Below, piece after piece: positions 1 through 7,190 of a stretch of DNA of 45,010 nt. Every line of letters begins with the position of its first letter. Within the stretch, counting starts at the first letter, position 1. This stretch comes from a virus. A program made the position numbers and the translations under genes. The notes beneath the pieces were generated by a model. That model had not been told where the DNA came from. It was given only the letters and a program-made list of their open reading frames with translations, and did no database searches. The DNA lies in the IMG/VR virus record IMGVR_UViG_3300048550_000393, positions 1-45,010 of that record. The stretch is one strand, 5' to 3'.

Positions 1-833
1 AACCAACTGTTGATGAACAGGGTAATGGTTACGCCGTGATTCGTTTTCTTCCTGCTACGGAAGGTCAAGATCTTCCGTGGGTACGTTACTGGGACCACGC
101 ATTCAAAGGCCCAACCGGACAGTGGTACATCGAGCGTTCACTAACGACTCTAGGTCAGAACGATCCATTAGGTGAGTTGAACTCACGTCTATGGAACTCC
201 GGTATCGAAGAGGATAAGGAAACTGCACGTCGACAGAAGCGTCGTCTACACTACGTTACTAACATCCAAGTTATTAATGATCCTTCTAACCCTGCCAACA
301 ACGGCAAGACTTTCATCTATGAGTTTGGTAAGAAGATCTTTGATAAGATTATGGATCAGATGCAACCAGAATTTCCTGGCGAAGAACCAGTAAACCCATT
401 CGACTTTTGGGCTGGCGCTGACTTCGAACTGAAGATCCGTAATGTTGCGGGATATCGTAACTATGATAAGTCAGACTTCAAGTCTCCTTCTGCATACCTA
501 GGTTCAGATGAGACTAAACTTGAAGCGGTGTATAACACACTATATGACTTAAACGAGTTTGTAGTACCGGACTATCCGAATGCACACGACGCCAAGTGGT
601 TCAAGACTTATGATGAGTTGAAGAACAAGTTGGAGACCGTACTAGGTCTTGCAACTGGTGTTGGTGCAACTATCAAGAACGAGGCACTTGCGCAGACTGC
701 TGAAGCGGCACCTATGCGTGAGGCGTCAGAACCGACTGTGGTATCTTCTCCTGCTGTTGAGGCTGCACCTTTGGTTGCAGCGGAAGCGGACGATACACTG
801 TCTTACTTTGCGCAGATGGCTGCGGAGGACTAA
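1..833 (+). CDS. 32: Single-stranded DNA-binding protein gp32, 5'-truncated by window edge
   Basis: This protein coats ssDNA during phage replication, recombination and repair. The reading frame is open from base 3, so the N-terminus lies outside the window. The GTG at 36 is an internal valine codon of the conserved block GNGYAVIRFLPA, not the start. Conserved gp32 core blocks follow: LPWVRYWDHAFKGPTGQWY, then TNIQVINDP and GKTFIYEFGKKIFDKI, which match the T4 segment around LVVKDP and GKVFKYRFGKKIWDKI. The C-terminus is Ala/Glu-rich and ends in an acidic tail (ADDTLSYFAQMAAED), as expected for the partner-recruiting tail of gp32. The visible part contains no cysteine. The Cys residues of the T4 zinc site are replaced by a segment reading NDPLGELNSRLWNSG, so this is a zinc-less variant. 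The next gene starts three bases after the stop. Confidence 0.95.
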   Translation, partial: PTVDEQGNGYAVIRFLPATEGQDLPWVRYWDHAFKGPTGQWYIERSLTTLGQNDPLGELNSRLWNSGIEEDKETARRQKRRLHYVTNIQVINDPSNPANNGKTFIYEFGKKIFDKIMDQMQPEFPGEEPVNPFDFWAGADFELKIRNVAGYRNYDKSDFKSPSAYLGSDETKLEAVYNTLYDLNEFVVPDYPNAHDAKWFKTYDELKNKLETVLGLATGVGATIKNEALAQTAEAAPMREASEPTVVSSPAVEAAPLVAAEADDTLSYFAQMAAED

Positions 834-835
834 AA

Positions 836-1099
836 ATGGATACTAATATGATTATTCTAATCCTAGCGGGATTAGTCGCATTTGGTCTGATCTACCGATC
901 AGTATCAAGTAAACCGGAAAAGACAACGGGTGGGGGTACTTCCCCTACCACTCCGACTCAACCAGATCAGTCTGAGTTGATGTCCTTAACAAAGGCTCAA
1001 TTGGTTGAAAGGGCTAGTGATCTTGGAGTGTCTGTACCTAAATCTGCCAACAAGGCAAGGATCGTACAAACGATTATTAATATGTCCAATCCAAACTAA
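836..1099 (+). CDS. Small membrane-anchored protein with SAP/Rho-N-like C-terminal motif
   Basis: This 87-residue protein is of unknown function. Residues about 4-22 (NMIILILAGLVAFGLIY) form one clear transmembrane helix. A Thr/Pro/Gly-rich linker follows at about 30-45. The C-terminal half, LTKAQLVERASDLGVS then PKSANKARIVQTI, has the helix-extended-helix pattern of SAP or Rho N-terminal domains, which often bind nucleic acid. The start is supported by a GGAGGA ribosome-binding site inside the end of gp32. It is co-transcribed with gp32 and followed directly by a strong terminator. The combination of a membrane anchor and a possible nucleic-acid-binding motif next to gp32 could tether replicating DNA to the membrane, but that is speculation. 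Confidence 0.7.
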   Translation: MDTNMIILILAGLVAFGLIYRSVSSKPEKTTGGGTSPTTPTQPDQSELMSLTKAQLVERASDLGVSVPKSANKARIVQTIINMSNPN

Positions 1100-1119
1100 T
1101 TGATTGTTTGGTAGTATTT

Positions 1120-1145
1120 GGGAGTCTTCGGACTCCCTTTTTTTT
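1120..1145 (+). terminator. Rho-independent terminator after the gp32 unit
   Basis: A perfect 7-bp GC-rich stem GGGAGTC/GACTCCC encloses a TTCG tetraloop and is followed by eight T residues. It ends the rightward gp32 transcription unit. The T-run overlaps the stop codon of the convergent tape-measure-like gene. Read leftward, the hairpin has no following T-run, so termination in that direction is less certain. Confidence 0.92.
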
Positions 1146-2745
1146 ATCTACCAAATGCTAAAATGTTTGGATCTGCACCGTCAGTTGAAGTGACTCCGGT
1201 ATGTACATGAGTTTCACCCCCGCCTCCACCTGAAGTGTTGGTTGAATTGTTACTGTTATCCTGTATAATTATTGGATTGTCGCTTGTTTTATTATTCTCT
1301 TTTACTGCTTTATCCAATTCTGATCCAGTCATAGGTTTCACTGCGGCCGCATCTCCCTTCAGTATCGTTTCTCCCTTCAGTATATAATCAAACCCCTTGG
1401 CGTTTTCCGACCCAGCTGCAAGTAATGCTAAATTTTTAGGAGCAAGTGTCTCTAAAACTCTTGCTATTATATCTCCCAACCATTCCCTCAGATCTTTAAA
1501 TGGTTTATTAATAGCAGTAAAGATACCTACAATTCCCTCGATGAAATCTCCAGATATTAATTTTTTAAATCCACCGATGAGATCTCCAAATATATCACTT
1601 GCATAGGTACCTATACTTTCAATTACACCAAATAATTTTTCGGATAATACCAAGTACATATCACTAAAACTAAAAGAGGAGAGATATTCTTGAATTCCTT
1701 CGAACCCAAGTTTTCCAGAAATCCATCCAATTGCGCCCTTAACCATATCCAATAGATCAGTAACAAAAAATGTAAACAAGTCGTCAACTAAATTTTTAAA
1801 TGTGTCAAATATTCCAGATCCGCTTTTTATGCTATCGAATACTGACTTAACCGACACTATAATTCCTGCGATAGGATAAAATAATCTACCGGCAAGACCA
1901 GCAAAGGTTTTAAAAATACCGGAGAATTTCGACAGATATCCACCAACAGACTTAAATGTTTTTGTAATACTTTCAATAATTTTTCCTATAGGTCCTTTAC
2001 CTTTACCCCCAAATAAGTCCTTCATAAATTGCAAGGCTTTACCTAATTTACCGTCTGGATTAATAGTGAATGCATTTTTTAAAGTTTTACCTACACTAGA
2101 ACCTATCTCCTTTATCCTAGTTCCAAGATTTTTTATCCCCTCAACGAAACTAATGAAAAGTCCTTGTACGGGACCTAGACGATTGGCTATGCCGCCCAGT
2201 AACTTTGTAACAGGGGTTAGATATGCCATGAAGGAACCGAAGGCAGCGCCGAGAGATGCGGCTAAGAGACCACCAATAAGTCCTACGGATCTTAACATTT
2301 CTCCTATTCTAAGACCTTCCTTTTTTGGCTCCGACTCATTCTTATCATCCTTTTTAGACTCTGAAAGAGCACGGATGGCATCTAACAAATCATTCTGCCA
2401 TTGTTGTTGCTCTCTCCGTTCTTCTAAAGAATCTCCTGTGGCGACAGGGTCTGGTCGAATCGGACCTACGAATGACGGATCTGGAGCTCTTTCAACGACT
2501 AAAGAATCTTTTTCAACAGAAACGCCCTTTTGCAGTTTGCGTCTAATGTAACCAAGATGACCAAACATTTGACTAAGGATATTTTCGCTACGACCAGTAC
2601 GCATGACAACGTCTTCCATAACAGCTATCAATCTGTCAGAATTATCAATATTCAATCTGTTCTGGTCGTATTGTCCCGATCTAACAGATGCCATTTTTTG
2701 GTCAACTGATTTTAAGTTGTCGGACACTTCTTTGAGAGTAGACAT
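1144..2745 (-). CDS. Tape-measure-like tail protein
   Basis: This 533-residue protein probably sets tail length from inside the tube (the T4 gp29 role). I infer this from context and composition, not from a recognised motif. The N-terminal 130 residues are charged and helical. Residues about 145-460 are rich in Gly, Ala and Phe with repeated hydrophobic or amphipathic stretches (GLIGGLLAASLGAAFGSF; GRLFYPIAGIIVSVKSVF). The C-terminus is Asn/Ser/Gly-rich. Its length is close to T4 gp29 (590 residues). The gene lies directly downstream of gp26 and its predicted frameshift extension, the usual place of a tape measure after tail chaperones. An AAGGA ribosome-binding site lies about seven bases before the ATG. 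It is convergent with the gp32 unit and its stop codon lies in that unit's terminator. Confidence 0.65.
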   Translation of the reverse strand: MSTLKEVSDNLKSVDQKMASVRSGQYDQNRLNIDNSDRLIAVMEDVVMRTGRSENILSQMFGHLGYIRRKLQKGVSVEKDSLVVERAPDPSFVGPIRPDPVATGDSLEERREQQQWQNDLLDAIRALSESKKDDKNESEPKKEGLRIGEMLRSVGLIGGLLAASLGAAFGSFMAYLTPVTKLLGGIANRLGPVQGLFISFVEGIKNLGTRIKEIGSSVGKTLKNAFTINPDGKLGKALQFMKDLFGGKGKGPIGKIIESITKTFKSVGGYLSKFSGIFKTFAGLAGRLFYPIAGIIVSVKSVFDSIKSGSGIFDTFKNLVDDLFTFFVTDLLDMVKGAIGWISGKLGFEGIQEYLSSFSFSDMYLVLSEKLFGVIESIGTYASDIFGDLIGGFKKLISGDFIEGIVGIFTAINKPFKDLREWLGDIIARVLETLAPKNLALLAAGSENAKGFDYILKGETILKGDAAAVKPMTGSELDKAVKENNKTSDNPIIIQDNSNNSTNTSGGGGGETHVHTGVTSTDGADPNILAFGR

Positions 2746-2748
2746 TTA

Positions 2749-2931
2749 TTATCCTTGTTGTTTCGCCCTTTCGTTTTTCTCTTTGATGTCTTCTATCAAC
2801 ATCATTAAGTAGATCTCTCTCTCCCACGGAATCATTGTTTCGACCTCTTCCAGTGAGTAATTAAAGTTGTTAAGAAGCTGGAAGTTAACTTGATAGTAAT
2901 TTGTCAAGTTATCATGAGAGAGATTTACTAA
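2749..2931 (-). CDS. Predicted -1 frameshift extension of gp26 (tail chaperone T-like domain)
   Basis: A 60-codon open frame on the minus strand continues from the end of gp26 in the -1 frame and stops at 2749-2751. Its only ATG near the middle (2833-2835) would leave just 28 residues. The frame encodes LVNLSHDNLTNYYQVNFQLL, then a tract with YSLEEVETMIPWEREIYLMM and a charged Lys/Glu-rich end. The aromatic patch and the IPWERE(I/V)Y motif look like the C-terminal part of frameshifted tail-assembly chaperones of long-tailed phages. It would be made as a fusion of 235 + 60 = 295 residues by slippage at 2931-2937. Two stop codons (2749-2751, 2746-2748) separate it from the tape-measure-like gene. 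Translation by frameshifting is inferred. Independent initiation at a non-ATG codon is the alternative. Confidence 0.7.
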   Translation of the reverse strand, partial: LVNLSHDNLTNYYQVNFQLLNNFNYSLEEVETMIPWEREIYLMMLIEDIKEKNERAKQQG

Positions 2932-2937
2932 AAAAAA
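2886..2937 (-). promoter_or_regulatory. Programmed -1 frameshift signal: slippery T-run plus stem-loop
   Basis: In mRNA sense gp26 ends GAT TTT TTT TAG. This places a canonical X-XXY-YYZ heptamer (all U, 2937 to 2931) in the right register, with the zero-frame stop as the very next codon. About 19 bases downstream, an exact 8-bp inverted repeat TAACTTGA/TCAAGTTA (2886-2893 with 2904-2911) can form a stem with a 10-base loop, a possible stimulatory structure. The -1 frame is open for 60 codons after the slip. Confidence 0.65.
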
Positions 2938-3635
2938 TCATCCATCCCCTTTAGTGTTCTTTCATTCGCATGGCCACAAGACGTACATTCAAATTTAACA
3001 TCTTGTGTTACGCTAGGAACCGAATTGATAAATTCAGATACTTTCGCAAACTGATCTGAAGTCATAGAGTCAATGAATTCTGACACGTCTTCTTTTGACT
3101 GATCATTCATAGAGATTCGTTCTTCGTCTGTCAACACTGCTTCCATACAAACGACTAATAACTCCCATAGACCCTCTGTCGTTGTTTCGGTAGACAACAA
3201 TGAATCATTGTTCAAGAACTCTTCATATGATGGATAACGCATCTGTATAGAAACACTATCAGTAATTTCGATCAGATTATTTGTTGTCTCCCCACTCATC
3301 TTAATGTCATCAAGCTCAACCGAAACCTTATTTGCTTCACCGCATTCACTACATGATACCTGAATATCTGCGGATTCGCCTACCGACTTGGCACGAATTT
3401 TTGTAAATAGATAGTCTACATCGAATGTAGTCAATGTACCTTCCAAAGGTTCTTCAACACAAGCGTCGATAGTTCGCAATATCGCACGTACCATATCTTT
3501 GCGCTCTTGTGTTTCATATGCAATCAGGAGGTTTTTCTGTTCCTTTACTAGGAAAGGTCTAAATGTAGTCTTCTGTCCTGTAGACGGTACTTCAATGCTA
3601 TAACTTGGGTTTTCATTCAGTTTTGGTAATGCCAT
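2928..3635 (-). CDS. 26: gp26-like baseplate hub / tail-chaperone protein with zinc ribbon
   Basis: This 235-residue protein is of the T4 gp26 family (T4_baseplate type). The N-terminus has the typical LPKLNENPSYSIEVPSTGQ segment leading into a block on reshaping the fold (TTFRPFLVKEQKNLLIA). Two CxxC pairs, CSECGEAN at about residue 97 and CTSCGHAN near the end, make a four-cysteine zinc-binding set. T4 gp26 is a hub assembly factor. In this family the gene also occupies the place of the short tail chaperone ahead of the tape measure, which the frameshift signal at its 3' end supports. The gene follows the tail-tube-like gene by 20 bases with an AGGA ribosome-binding site. It ends in two tandem stops, TAG TAA. 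Confidence 0.85.
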   Translation of the reverse strand: MALPKLNENPSYSIEVPSTGQKTTFRPFLVKEQKNLLIAYETQERKDMVRAILRTIDACVEEPLEGTLTTFDVDYLFTKIRAKSVGESADIQVSCSECGEANKVSVELDDIKMSGETTNNLIEITDSVSIQMRYPSYEEFLNNDSLLSTETTTEGLWELLVVCMEAVLTDEERISMNDQSKEDVSEFIDSMTSDQFAKVSEFINSVPSVTQDVKFECTSCGHANERTLKGMDDFF

Positions 3636-3655
3636 GATTTATCCTATAATGTATA

Positions 3656-4276
3656 TTAAATTAATCCACCTAGATTTATATTGATACTAGGATCAAACAA
3701 CTCTCTTTCATCCTTGATTACTTCATAGTCGGTATATGAAAGTTGTACAGTACACTCGACCAATTGACCGTCATTAGACAGTGGGATTGCTGCAATAGAT
3801 GTTGGAAACGCCTCTATTAGTTTTACACTGTATATAGACTTATTTCCCACATCTAGATTTATATCAAATGGACCTATATCGAATCCAAATCTTGCTAAAG
3901 GTTTTTGTAGTTGGCGAATGTTGACATCAAAGGTGTAGTTGTTCTTATAGTTAACCTCACCTCTTTTTATGTCGGTGTATATTAACTTGGTCCATTCATC
4001 AAAGTATCTACGGACACCATAGTCATTCAGCACATAGAAAGTCATCGTGACATCCTCTACACCAAATCCATTCACCACCTTCTCTTGAAATATACCGACT
4101 GTCCTATCCAGGCTCATCATTTGACGGCCAGGCAGACTTACCTCTTTACATAAGACATTAAGTGTGTCCGATGAGGTATTCTTATCCAAGGTAGGTAGAT
4201 TGACCGCGAACTGGTTCGCCATTGCGATACCATTCTTTGCTATCAGTTTACTTTTTAACTCTTCTATTCCTGCCAT
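3656..4276 (-). CDS. Tail-tube-like baseplate protein (gp19/gp54 family)
   Basis: This 206-residue protein has the gp19-type tail tube fold by motif: an early ANQFAVNLP strand, CKEVSLPGRQMMSLDRTVG, then the hallmark EDVTMTFYVLNDYGVRRYFD and a central WTKLIY. T4 gp19 has very similar VQLPGR and VMNDYGVKRYFD segments. The main tube gene normally follows the sheath gene gp18, which is not here. This copy lies in an operon with the hub chaperone and tape measure, so it is more likely the tube initiator (gp54 role) than the main tube subunit. It is shorter than T4 gp54 (320 residues) and longer than gp19 (163). Its start lies two bases after the stop of the upstream gene, indicating translational coupling. 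Confidence 0.8.
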   Translation of the reverse strand: MAGIEELKSKLIAKNGIAMANQFAVNLPTLDKNTSSDTLNVLCKEVSLPGRQMMSLDRTVGIFQEKVVNGFGVEDVTMTFYVLNDYGVRRYFDEWTKLIYTDIKRGEVNYKNNYTFDVNIRQLQKPLARFGFDIGPFDINLDVGNKSIYSVKLIEAFPTSIAAIPLSNDGQLVECTVQLSYTDYEVIKDERELFDPSININLGGLI

Positions 4277-4278
4277 TT

Positions 4279-4869
4279 CTATTCGCCTATCATCTGTTTA
4301 GAGTCGTAGTAGACCTTCTTAGAGTTTGCCTTACGGAAGTCTGCGGTCGGTAGGAATGTAGCGATCTCCCACTCTGGTGCAGGTACCATTGCGAACTTAC
4401 TTTGTACGTGTTCATTCAAATAATGTTTGAAGCACGGTTTAAAGTACTTCAACTTACTTGTCTTGACCAACAACTCATACGACATCTTGAATCGAGTAGA
4501 ACTGTTGAACTTAGTATTCGTGGTGATATCCATCAACGCATCCAACATCTTCGCACGTAGGATAGGTGGAAGGTAGTGTAGGTTCAACCCATAGAACCCA
4601 CCTTCTGCCGGACCTACTACGACGACTAATGGAAATGTGTCATAGTACGGTAATGTATCTTTATGTTTCGGATCGTAGAAAAACATGTACATACTACCAA
4701 CGATTTCTTGACCCGTTTGCTTCAACGGATCTTCTTTCATCAAGGCCTCGCGCTTGATACTGCGCATATTCTTGATCTTCTTACGAAACCATTCTCGCGA
4801 TTCTTTGGTACGAGGAGTAATACCCGCACGGAACGCTTGTAGTTCTAATCGTTGAAATATGTTAGACAT
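4279..4869 (-). CDS. Conserved T4-like late protein next to gp4, function unassigned (possible gp2)
   Basis: This basic 196-residue protein has an N-terminus rich in Arg and Lys (FRAGITPRTKESREWFRKK). It carries a strongly patterned core, SMYMFFYDPKHKDTLPYYD then FPLVVVVGP and GGFYGLNLHYLPPILRA, and an aromatic block near YFKPCFKHYLNEHV. I recognise the pattern as one shared by marine T4-like phages but cannot assign a T4 number with confidence. Adjacency to gp4 and the T4 gene order 2-4-53 make the DNA end protector gp2 a candidate. It follows gp4 and has its own late promoter at 4897-4904. No membrane segment or catalytic motif is evident. Confidence 0.7.
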   Translation of the reverse strand: MSNIFQRLELQAFRAGITPRTKESREWFRKKIKNMRSIKREALMKEDPLKQTGQEIVGSMYMFFYDPKHKDTLPYYDTFPLVVVVGPAEGGFYGLNLHYLPPILRAKMLDALMDITTNTKFNSSTRFKMSYELLVKTSKLKYFKPCFKHYLNEHVQSKFAMVPAPEWEIATFLPTADFRKANSKKVYYDSKQMIGE

Positions 4870-4896
4870 GTCGCTACCGTAAAAAATTCGTACTTC

Positions 4897-4904
4897 TATT
4901 TATA
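4897..4904 (-). promoter_or_regulatory. T4-type late promoter, minus strand
   Basis: An exact TATAAATA lies on the minus strand, overlapping the last codons of gp4 and about 27 bases before the ATG of the 196-residue gene. It would provide extra leftward late transcription of the tube/chaperone/tape-measure part of the operon. Confidence 0.75.
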
Positions 4905-5418
4905 CCGATTTTTTCTTCTTTCTGAACGGCGGTAGTTTCTTTAGTGGTTTTTTAGTACGCATACGTTGGGTAGACTTGGGCATGATACCCATTGCGGTGA
5001 GTTCGTTCTCTGTCCATATCTCAAAGTGATACCCTCTATCCTTTGCGTATTCGGATGCTGCCTTCCACTTGGATTGGTTCTTGACGTACGTCATACCCTC
5101 GTTCAATAGAGTGTGACGGGACTTTCCCTGCTTGCGTTCAGGACGTAGGGTCTGCTTATGGGGTTTGACCTCGACCAGTACAACACGTCCAGACTTGTAC
5201 TTGATAACGAAGTCCATGAAGTATCGATGCGGCTTCTTATCAGTCTCACAGATGTAGGGGATTACCAACTCTTCGGACATCCATTGTACCACGTCCAGAC
5301 TGTCATCACACCATTTCATAACGTGTCGTTCCCACCCCGAACGGTAGACGACATTGTCCACGTCCCCAGCATACTTCTCTGGGTTCTTTGGTTTGAACCG
5401 TCCTTTATATGTCTTCAC
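4900..5418 (-). CDS. 4: Head completion protein gp4 (nuclease-like fold)
   Basis: This 172-residue homologue of T4 gp4 acts late in head completion before tail joining. The start is GTG at 5416-5418; the resulting KTYKGRFKPKNPEKYAGD is the typical family N-terminus, so the weak ribosome-binding site is accepted. Motifs follow: VYRSGWERHVMKWCD, then HRYFMDFVIKY and VVLVEVKPHKQT. The Asp of YFMDF and the Glu-Val-Lys form a PD-(D/E)xK arrangement like TnsA-type endonucleases, so a nuclease trimming or protecting DNA ends is plausible. The C-terminus is very basic (KKPLKKLPPFRKKKK), suited to DNA contact. Its first 14 bases overlap the methyltransferase gene upstream. It is longer than T4 gp4 (150 residues). 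Confidence 0.88.
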   Translation of the reverse strand: MKTYKGRFKPKNPEKYAGDVDNVVYRSGWERHVMKWCDDSLDVVQWMSEELVIPYICETDKKPHRYFMDFVIKYKSGRVVLVEVKPHKQTLRPERKQGKSRHTLLNEGMTYVKNQSKWKAASEYAKDRGYHFEIWTENELTAMGIMPKSTQRMRTKKPLKKLPPFRKKKKSV

Positions 5419-6007
5419 GTTTTAATAACACCATGTGGTTCATACGATCGGTAGCAGGGTACGTGAACTCACGTTCTATTTCGTATGGAAAGTCTGATTT
5501 GGATAGAAAATGTTGTACCAATCTTTTTGGATTAGGTGAGTCTATCTTCTCATCCATTGACAGTCGGCCGACGTAGTCGTCGAATAGAATGTACTTGGGG
5601 TGTGATTGTTGACATAGGTTCAAGTCCCGTGACATACCATCGATGCTGTGATCGCCATCAATGAATATCATATCATAGTGGGACACCTTAGATGGGTCGA
5701 GATCGTGTGAACTCATGTGAGTGAACTCGAACCTATCGGGGTACATATCAATGAGTTTATTAGCGTTGACCGCTGTATGGTCGTATTGGCATATATCAAT
5801 CGAATGATATTTAAGCGAGGTGTCGGTGTTTAGAAAAACGTATGCGCTGTGTCCGTAGTTGAATCCTATCTCCAAGATGTTTTTGGAACGAGTCATCTTC
5901 AATATTACATATACCATTCGGCAGGTCATGTCGTTTGGTATAACATGACCTTCTTCATAAGGCGGCCATCCATCGGTAAGGAATTTGGTATCGTTTACTA
6001 AGTTCAT
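5405..6007 (-). CDS. Class I SAM-dependent methyltransferase
   Basis: This 200-residue protein has a Rossmann-type methyltransferase core. Motif I is NILEIGFNYGHSAYVFL, with an unusual Asn/Tyr in the glycine loop as in Methyltransf_24-like enzymes. An acidic residue ends strand 2 (YHSIDICQYD), and YDMIFIDGDHSIDGMSRDL supplies the DGDH motif common in small-molecule or sugar methyltransferases of this group. The substrate is not evident. The gene is the first of the leftward late operon, driven by the promoter at 6035-6042, and overlaps gp4. A methyltransferase in a virion operon suggests modification of a structural protein or glycan, but this is inference. DNA methylation motifs (DPPY, PC) are absent. 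Confidence 0.8.
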   Translation of the reverse strand: MNLVNDTKFLTDGWPPYEEGHVIPNDMTCRMVYVILKMTRSKNILEIGFNYGHSAYVFLNTDTSLKYHSIDICQYDHTAVNANKLIDMYPDRFEFTHMSSHDLDPSKVSHYDMIFIDGDHSIDGMSRDLNLCQQSHPKYILFDDYVGRLSMDEKIDSPNPKRLVQHFLSKSDFPYEIEREFTYPATDRMNHMVLLKREDI

Positions 6008-6017
6008 TGTTTTTATG

Positions 6018-6025
6018 TATAAATA
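6018..6025 (+). promoter_or_regulatory. T4-type late promoter for the gp48 baseplate operon
   Basis: An exact TATAAATA on the plus strand lies 34 bases before the gp48 ATG. It is the only late element upstream of the run gp48 to the 465-residue protein, so it probably drives the whole baseplate operon. It interlocks with the opposite-strand element at 6035-6042. Confidence 0.85.
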
Positions 6026-6034
6026 GTCAAACAG

Positions 6035-6042
6035 TATTTATA
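6035..6042 (-). promoter_or_regulatory. T4-type late promoter for the leftward methyltransferase-gp4-tube operon
   Basis: TATTTATA on the plus strand is an exact TATAAATA on the minus strand, 27 bases before the methyltransferase ATG. Its expected start point, a few bases to the left, falls between the two promoter elements. Each transcript would therefore cross the other promoter. Confidence 0.85.
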
Positions 6043-6059
6043 AACATAGGTTCACCCTC

Positions 6060-7190
6060 ATGGCTATACTAGAATTTTTGTCGGAAATATTCGATCTATC
6101 ACCCGAAGAAAAAACCGAAGCAGCAAAGAAAGAAGAACAACCACAGAATGTTGCTGATAAAGCTCCATCTAAATTAATATTTCCTGTCCATTCTCAAGAC
6201 AGGTATGGCGCAAGCATATCCTTTAAAATATTTGAGATAGTCCCGCCGGGTCTTACTTCTAGCGCTGCAGATGTTGCTTCTACTCTACAGGGAGATGAAG
6301 AATATAGAAAGTTATTAAATGAAGAAGACGAATTAAAGACTAAGAGAAGGGATGGAGAACTAACCGACGCTCAGTACGAAAGAAAGTCTAAAGAAAATAA
6401 GAAGGCTATTGATAACAGATTCGTCGAGAAAGGGGGTGAGTTATCCTTTACTAGTAGTGAAATGAGAGACACCGATGAATCTGTAAAGTTGTATTTACCT
6501 GTATCACTGCAACAAAATGACGGTCTTAATTATGCAACACCTGAACTGGGTGCTATAGGTGCTGGACTTGCCCAACAATTCAGTGGAGGTAAAGGTATCC
6601 TAGGAGCCTTAGCGGACACCGCATCAAAAGGAATGACGGGAGTCATGGATTTTGCTATGGGTAACCTATCTGGTGCTCAGGCAGCACTTGCGATGAACAA
6701 GATGGCAACGAGAATAGGTAAGGCTGGCGGAGTTAGCGCAGAGGCGAATATGGCATCATCTCTAGTGGGTGGTGTAACCGTGAACCCTAACGTACGTGCA
6801 TTATTCAAGGGTGTGAACATAAGAGAGTTTTCATTCGCATTCAAATTTATTGCAAAGAGTGCTGAAGAAGCAAAGGCAGTCAAGAAAATTATTCGAAGAT
6901 TTCGTATGTATGCCTATCCGGAATCAATTGATGTTGGTGGTGTTAGTGCGGGTTATAAATTCCCACACATGTTCGAATTAGATATTATGTATCAACCGAA
7001 AGAAGGATCTCCGGTTCGTGTTGGTAATCGAATGAAAAAGTGTTACCTAAAGTCAATCGCTACTAACTACAATGCCAGTAGTATGGCATTTCACCCAGAC
7101 GGTCAACCTGTAGAAATCGACCTATCATTAAACTTCGTCGAAGAGAGAACACTGACCCGCGCAGATATTATGGAGGATGATGGATACTAA
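6060..7190 (+). CDS. 48: Baseplate tail-tube cap gp48-like protein
   Basis: This 376-residue protein is close in length to T4 gp48 (364). The N-terminus has a FPVHSQDRYGASISFKIFEI strand typical of gp48/gp54. The middle (about 160-235) is a Gly/Ala-rich helical stretch. The C-terminal half has VNPNVRALFKGVNIREFSFAF followed by a KSAEEAKAVKKIIRRFRMYAY helix, the tube-like domain signature of this family, and ends in a SLNFVEERTLTRADI strand also seen at the end of T4 gp48. It caps the baseplate and nucleates the tail tube. gp54 is the close alternative. Immediate coupling to gp53 (1-base overlap) and first position in the baseplate operon favour gp48. Confidence 0.82.
   Translation: MAILEFLSEIFDLSPEEKTEAAKKEEQPQNVADKAPSKLIFPVHSQDRYGASISFKIFEIVPPGLTSSAADVASTLQGDEEYRKLLNEEDELKTKRRDGELTDAQYERKSKENKKAIDNRFVEKGGELSFTSSEMRDTDESVKLYLPVSLQQNDGLNYATPELGAIGAGLAQQFSGGKGILGALADTASKGMTGVMDFAMGNLSGAQAALAMNKMATRIGKAGGVSAEANMASSLVGGVTVNPNVRALFKGVNIREFSFAFKFIAKSAEEAKAVKKIIRRFRMYAYPESIDVGGVSAGYKFPHMFELDIMYQPKEGSPVRVGNRMKKCYLKSIATNYNASSMAFHPDGQPVEIDLSLNFVEERTLTRADIMEDDGY

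Noticed and set aside
649-846. A 65-codon frame overlapping the end of gp32.
   Set aside because: It is a shifted reading of the Ala-rich gp32 tail giving an Arg/Leu-rich string, with no ribosome-binding site.
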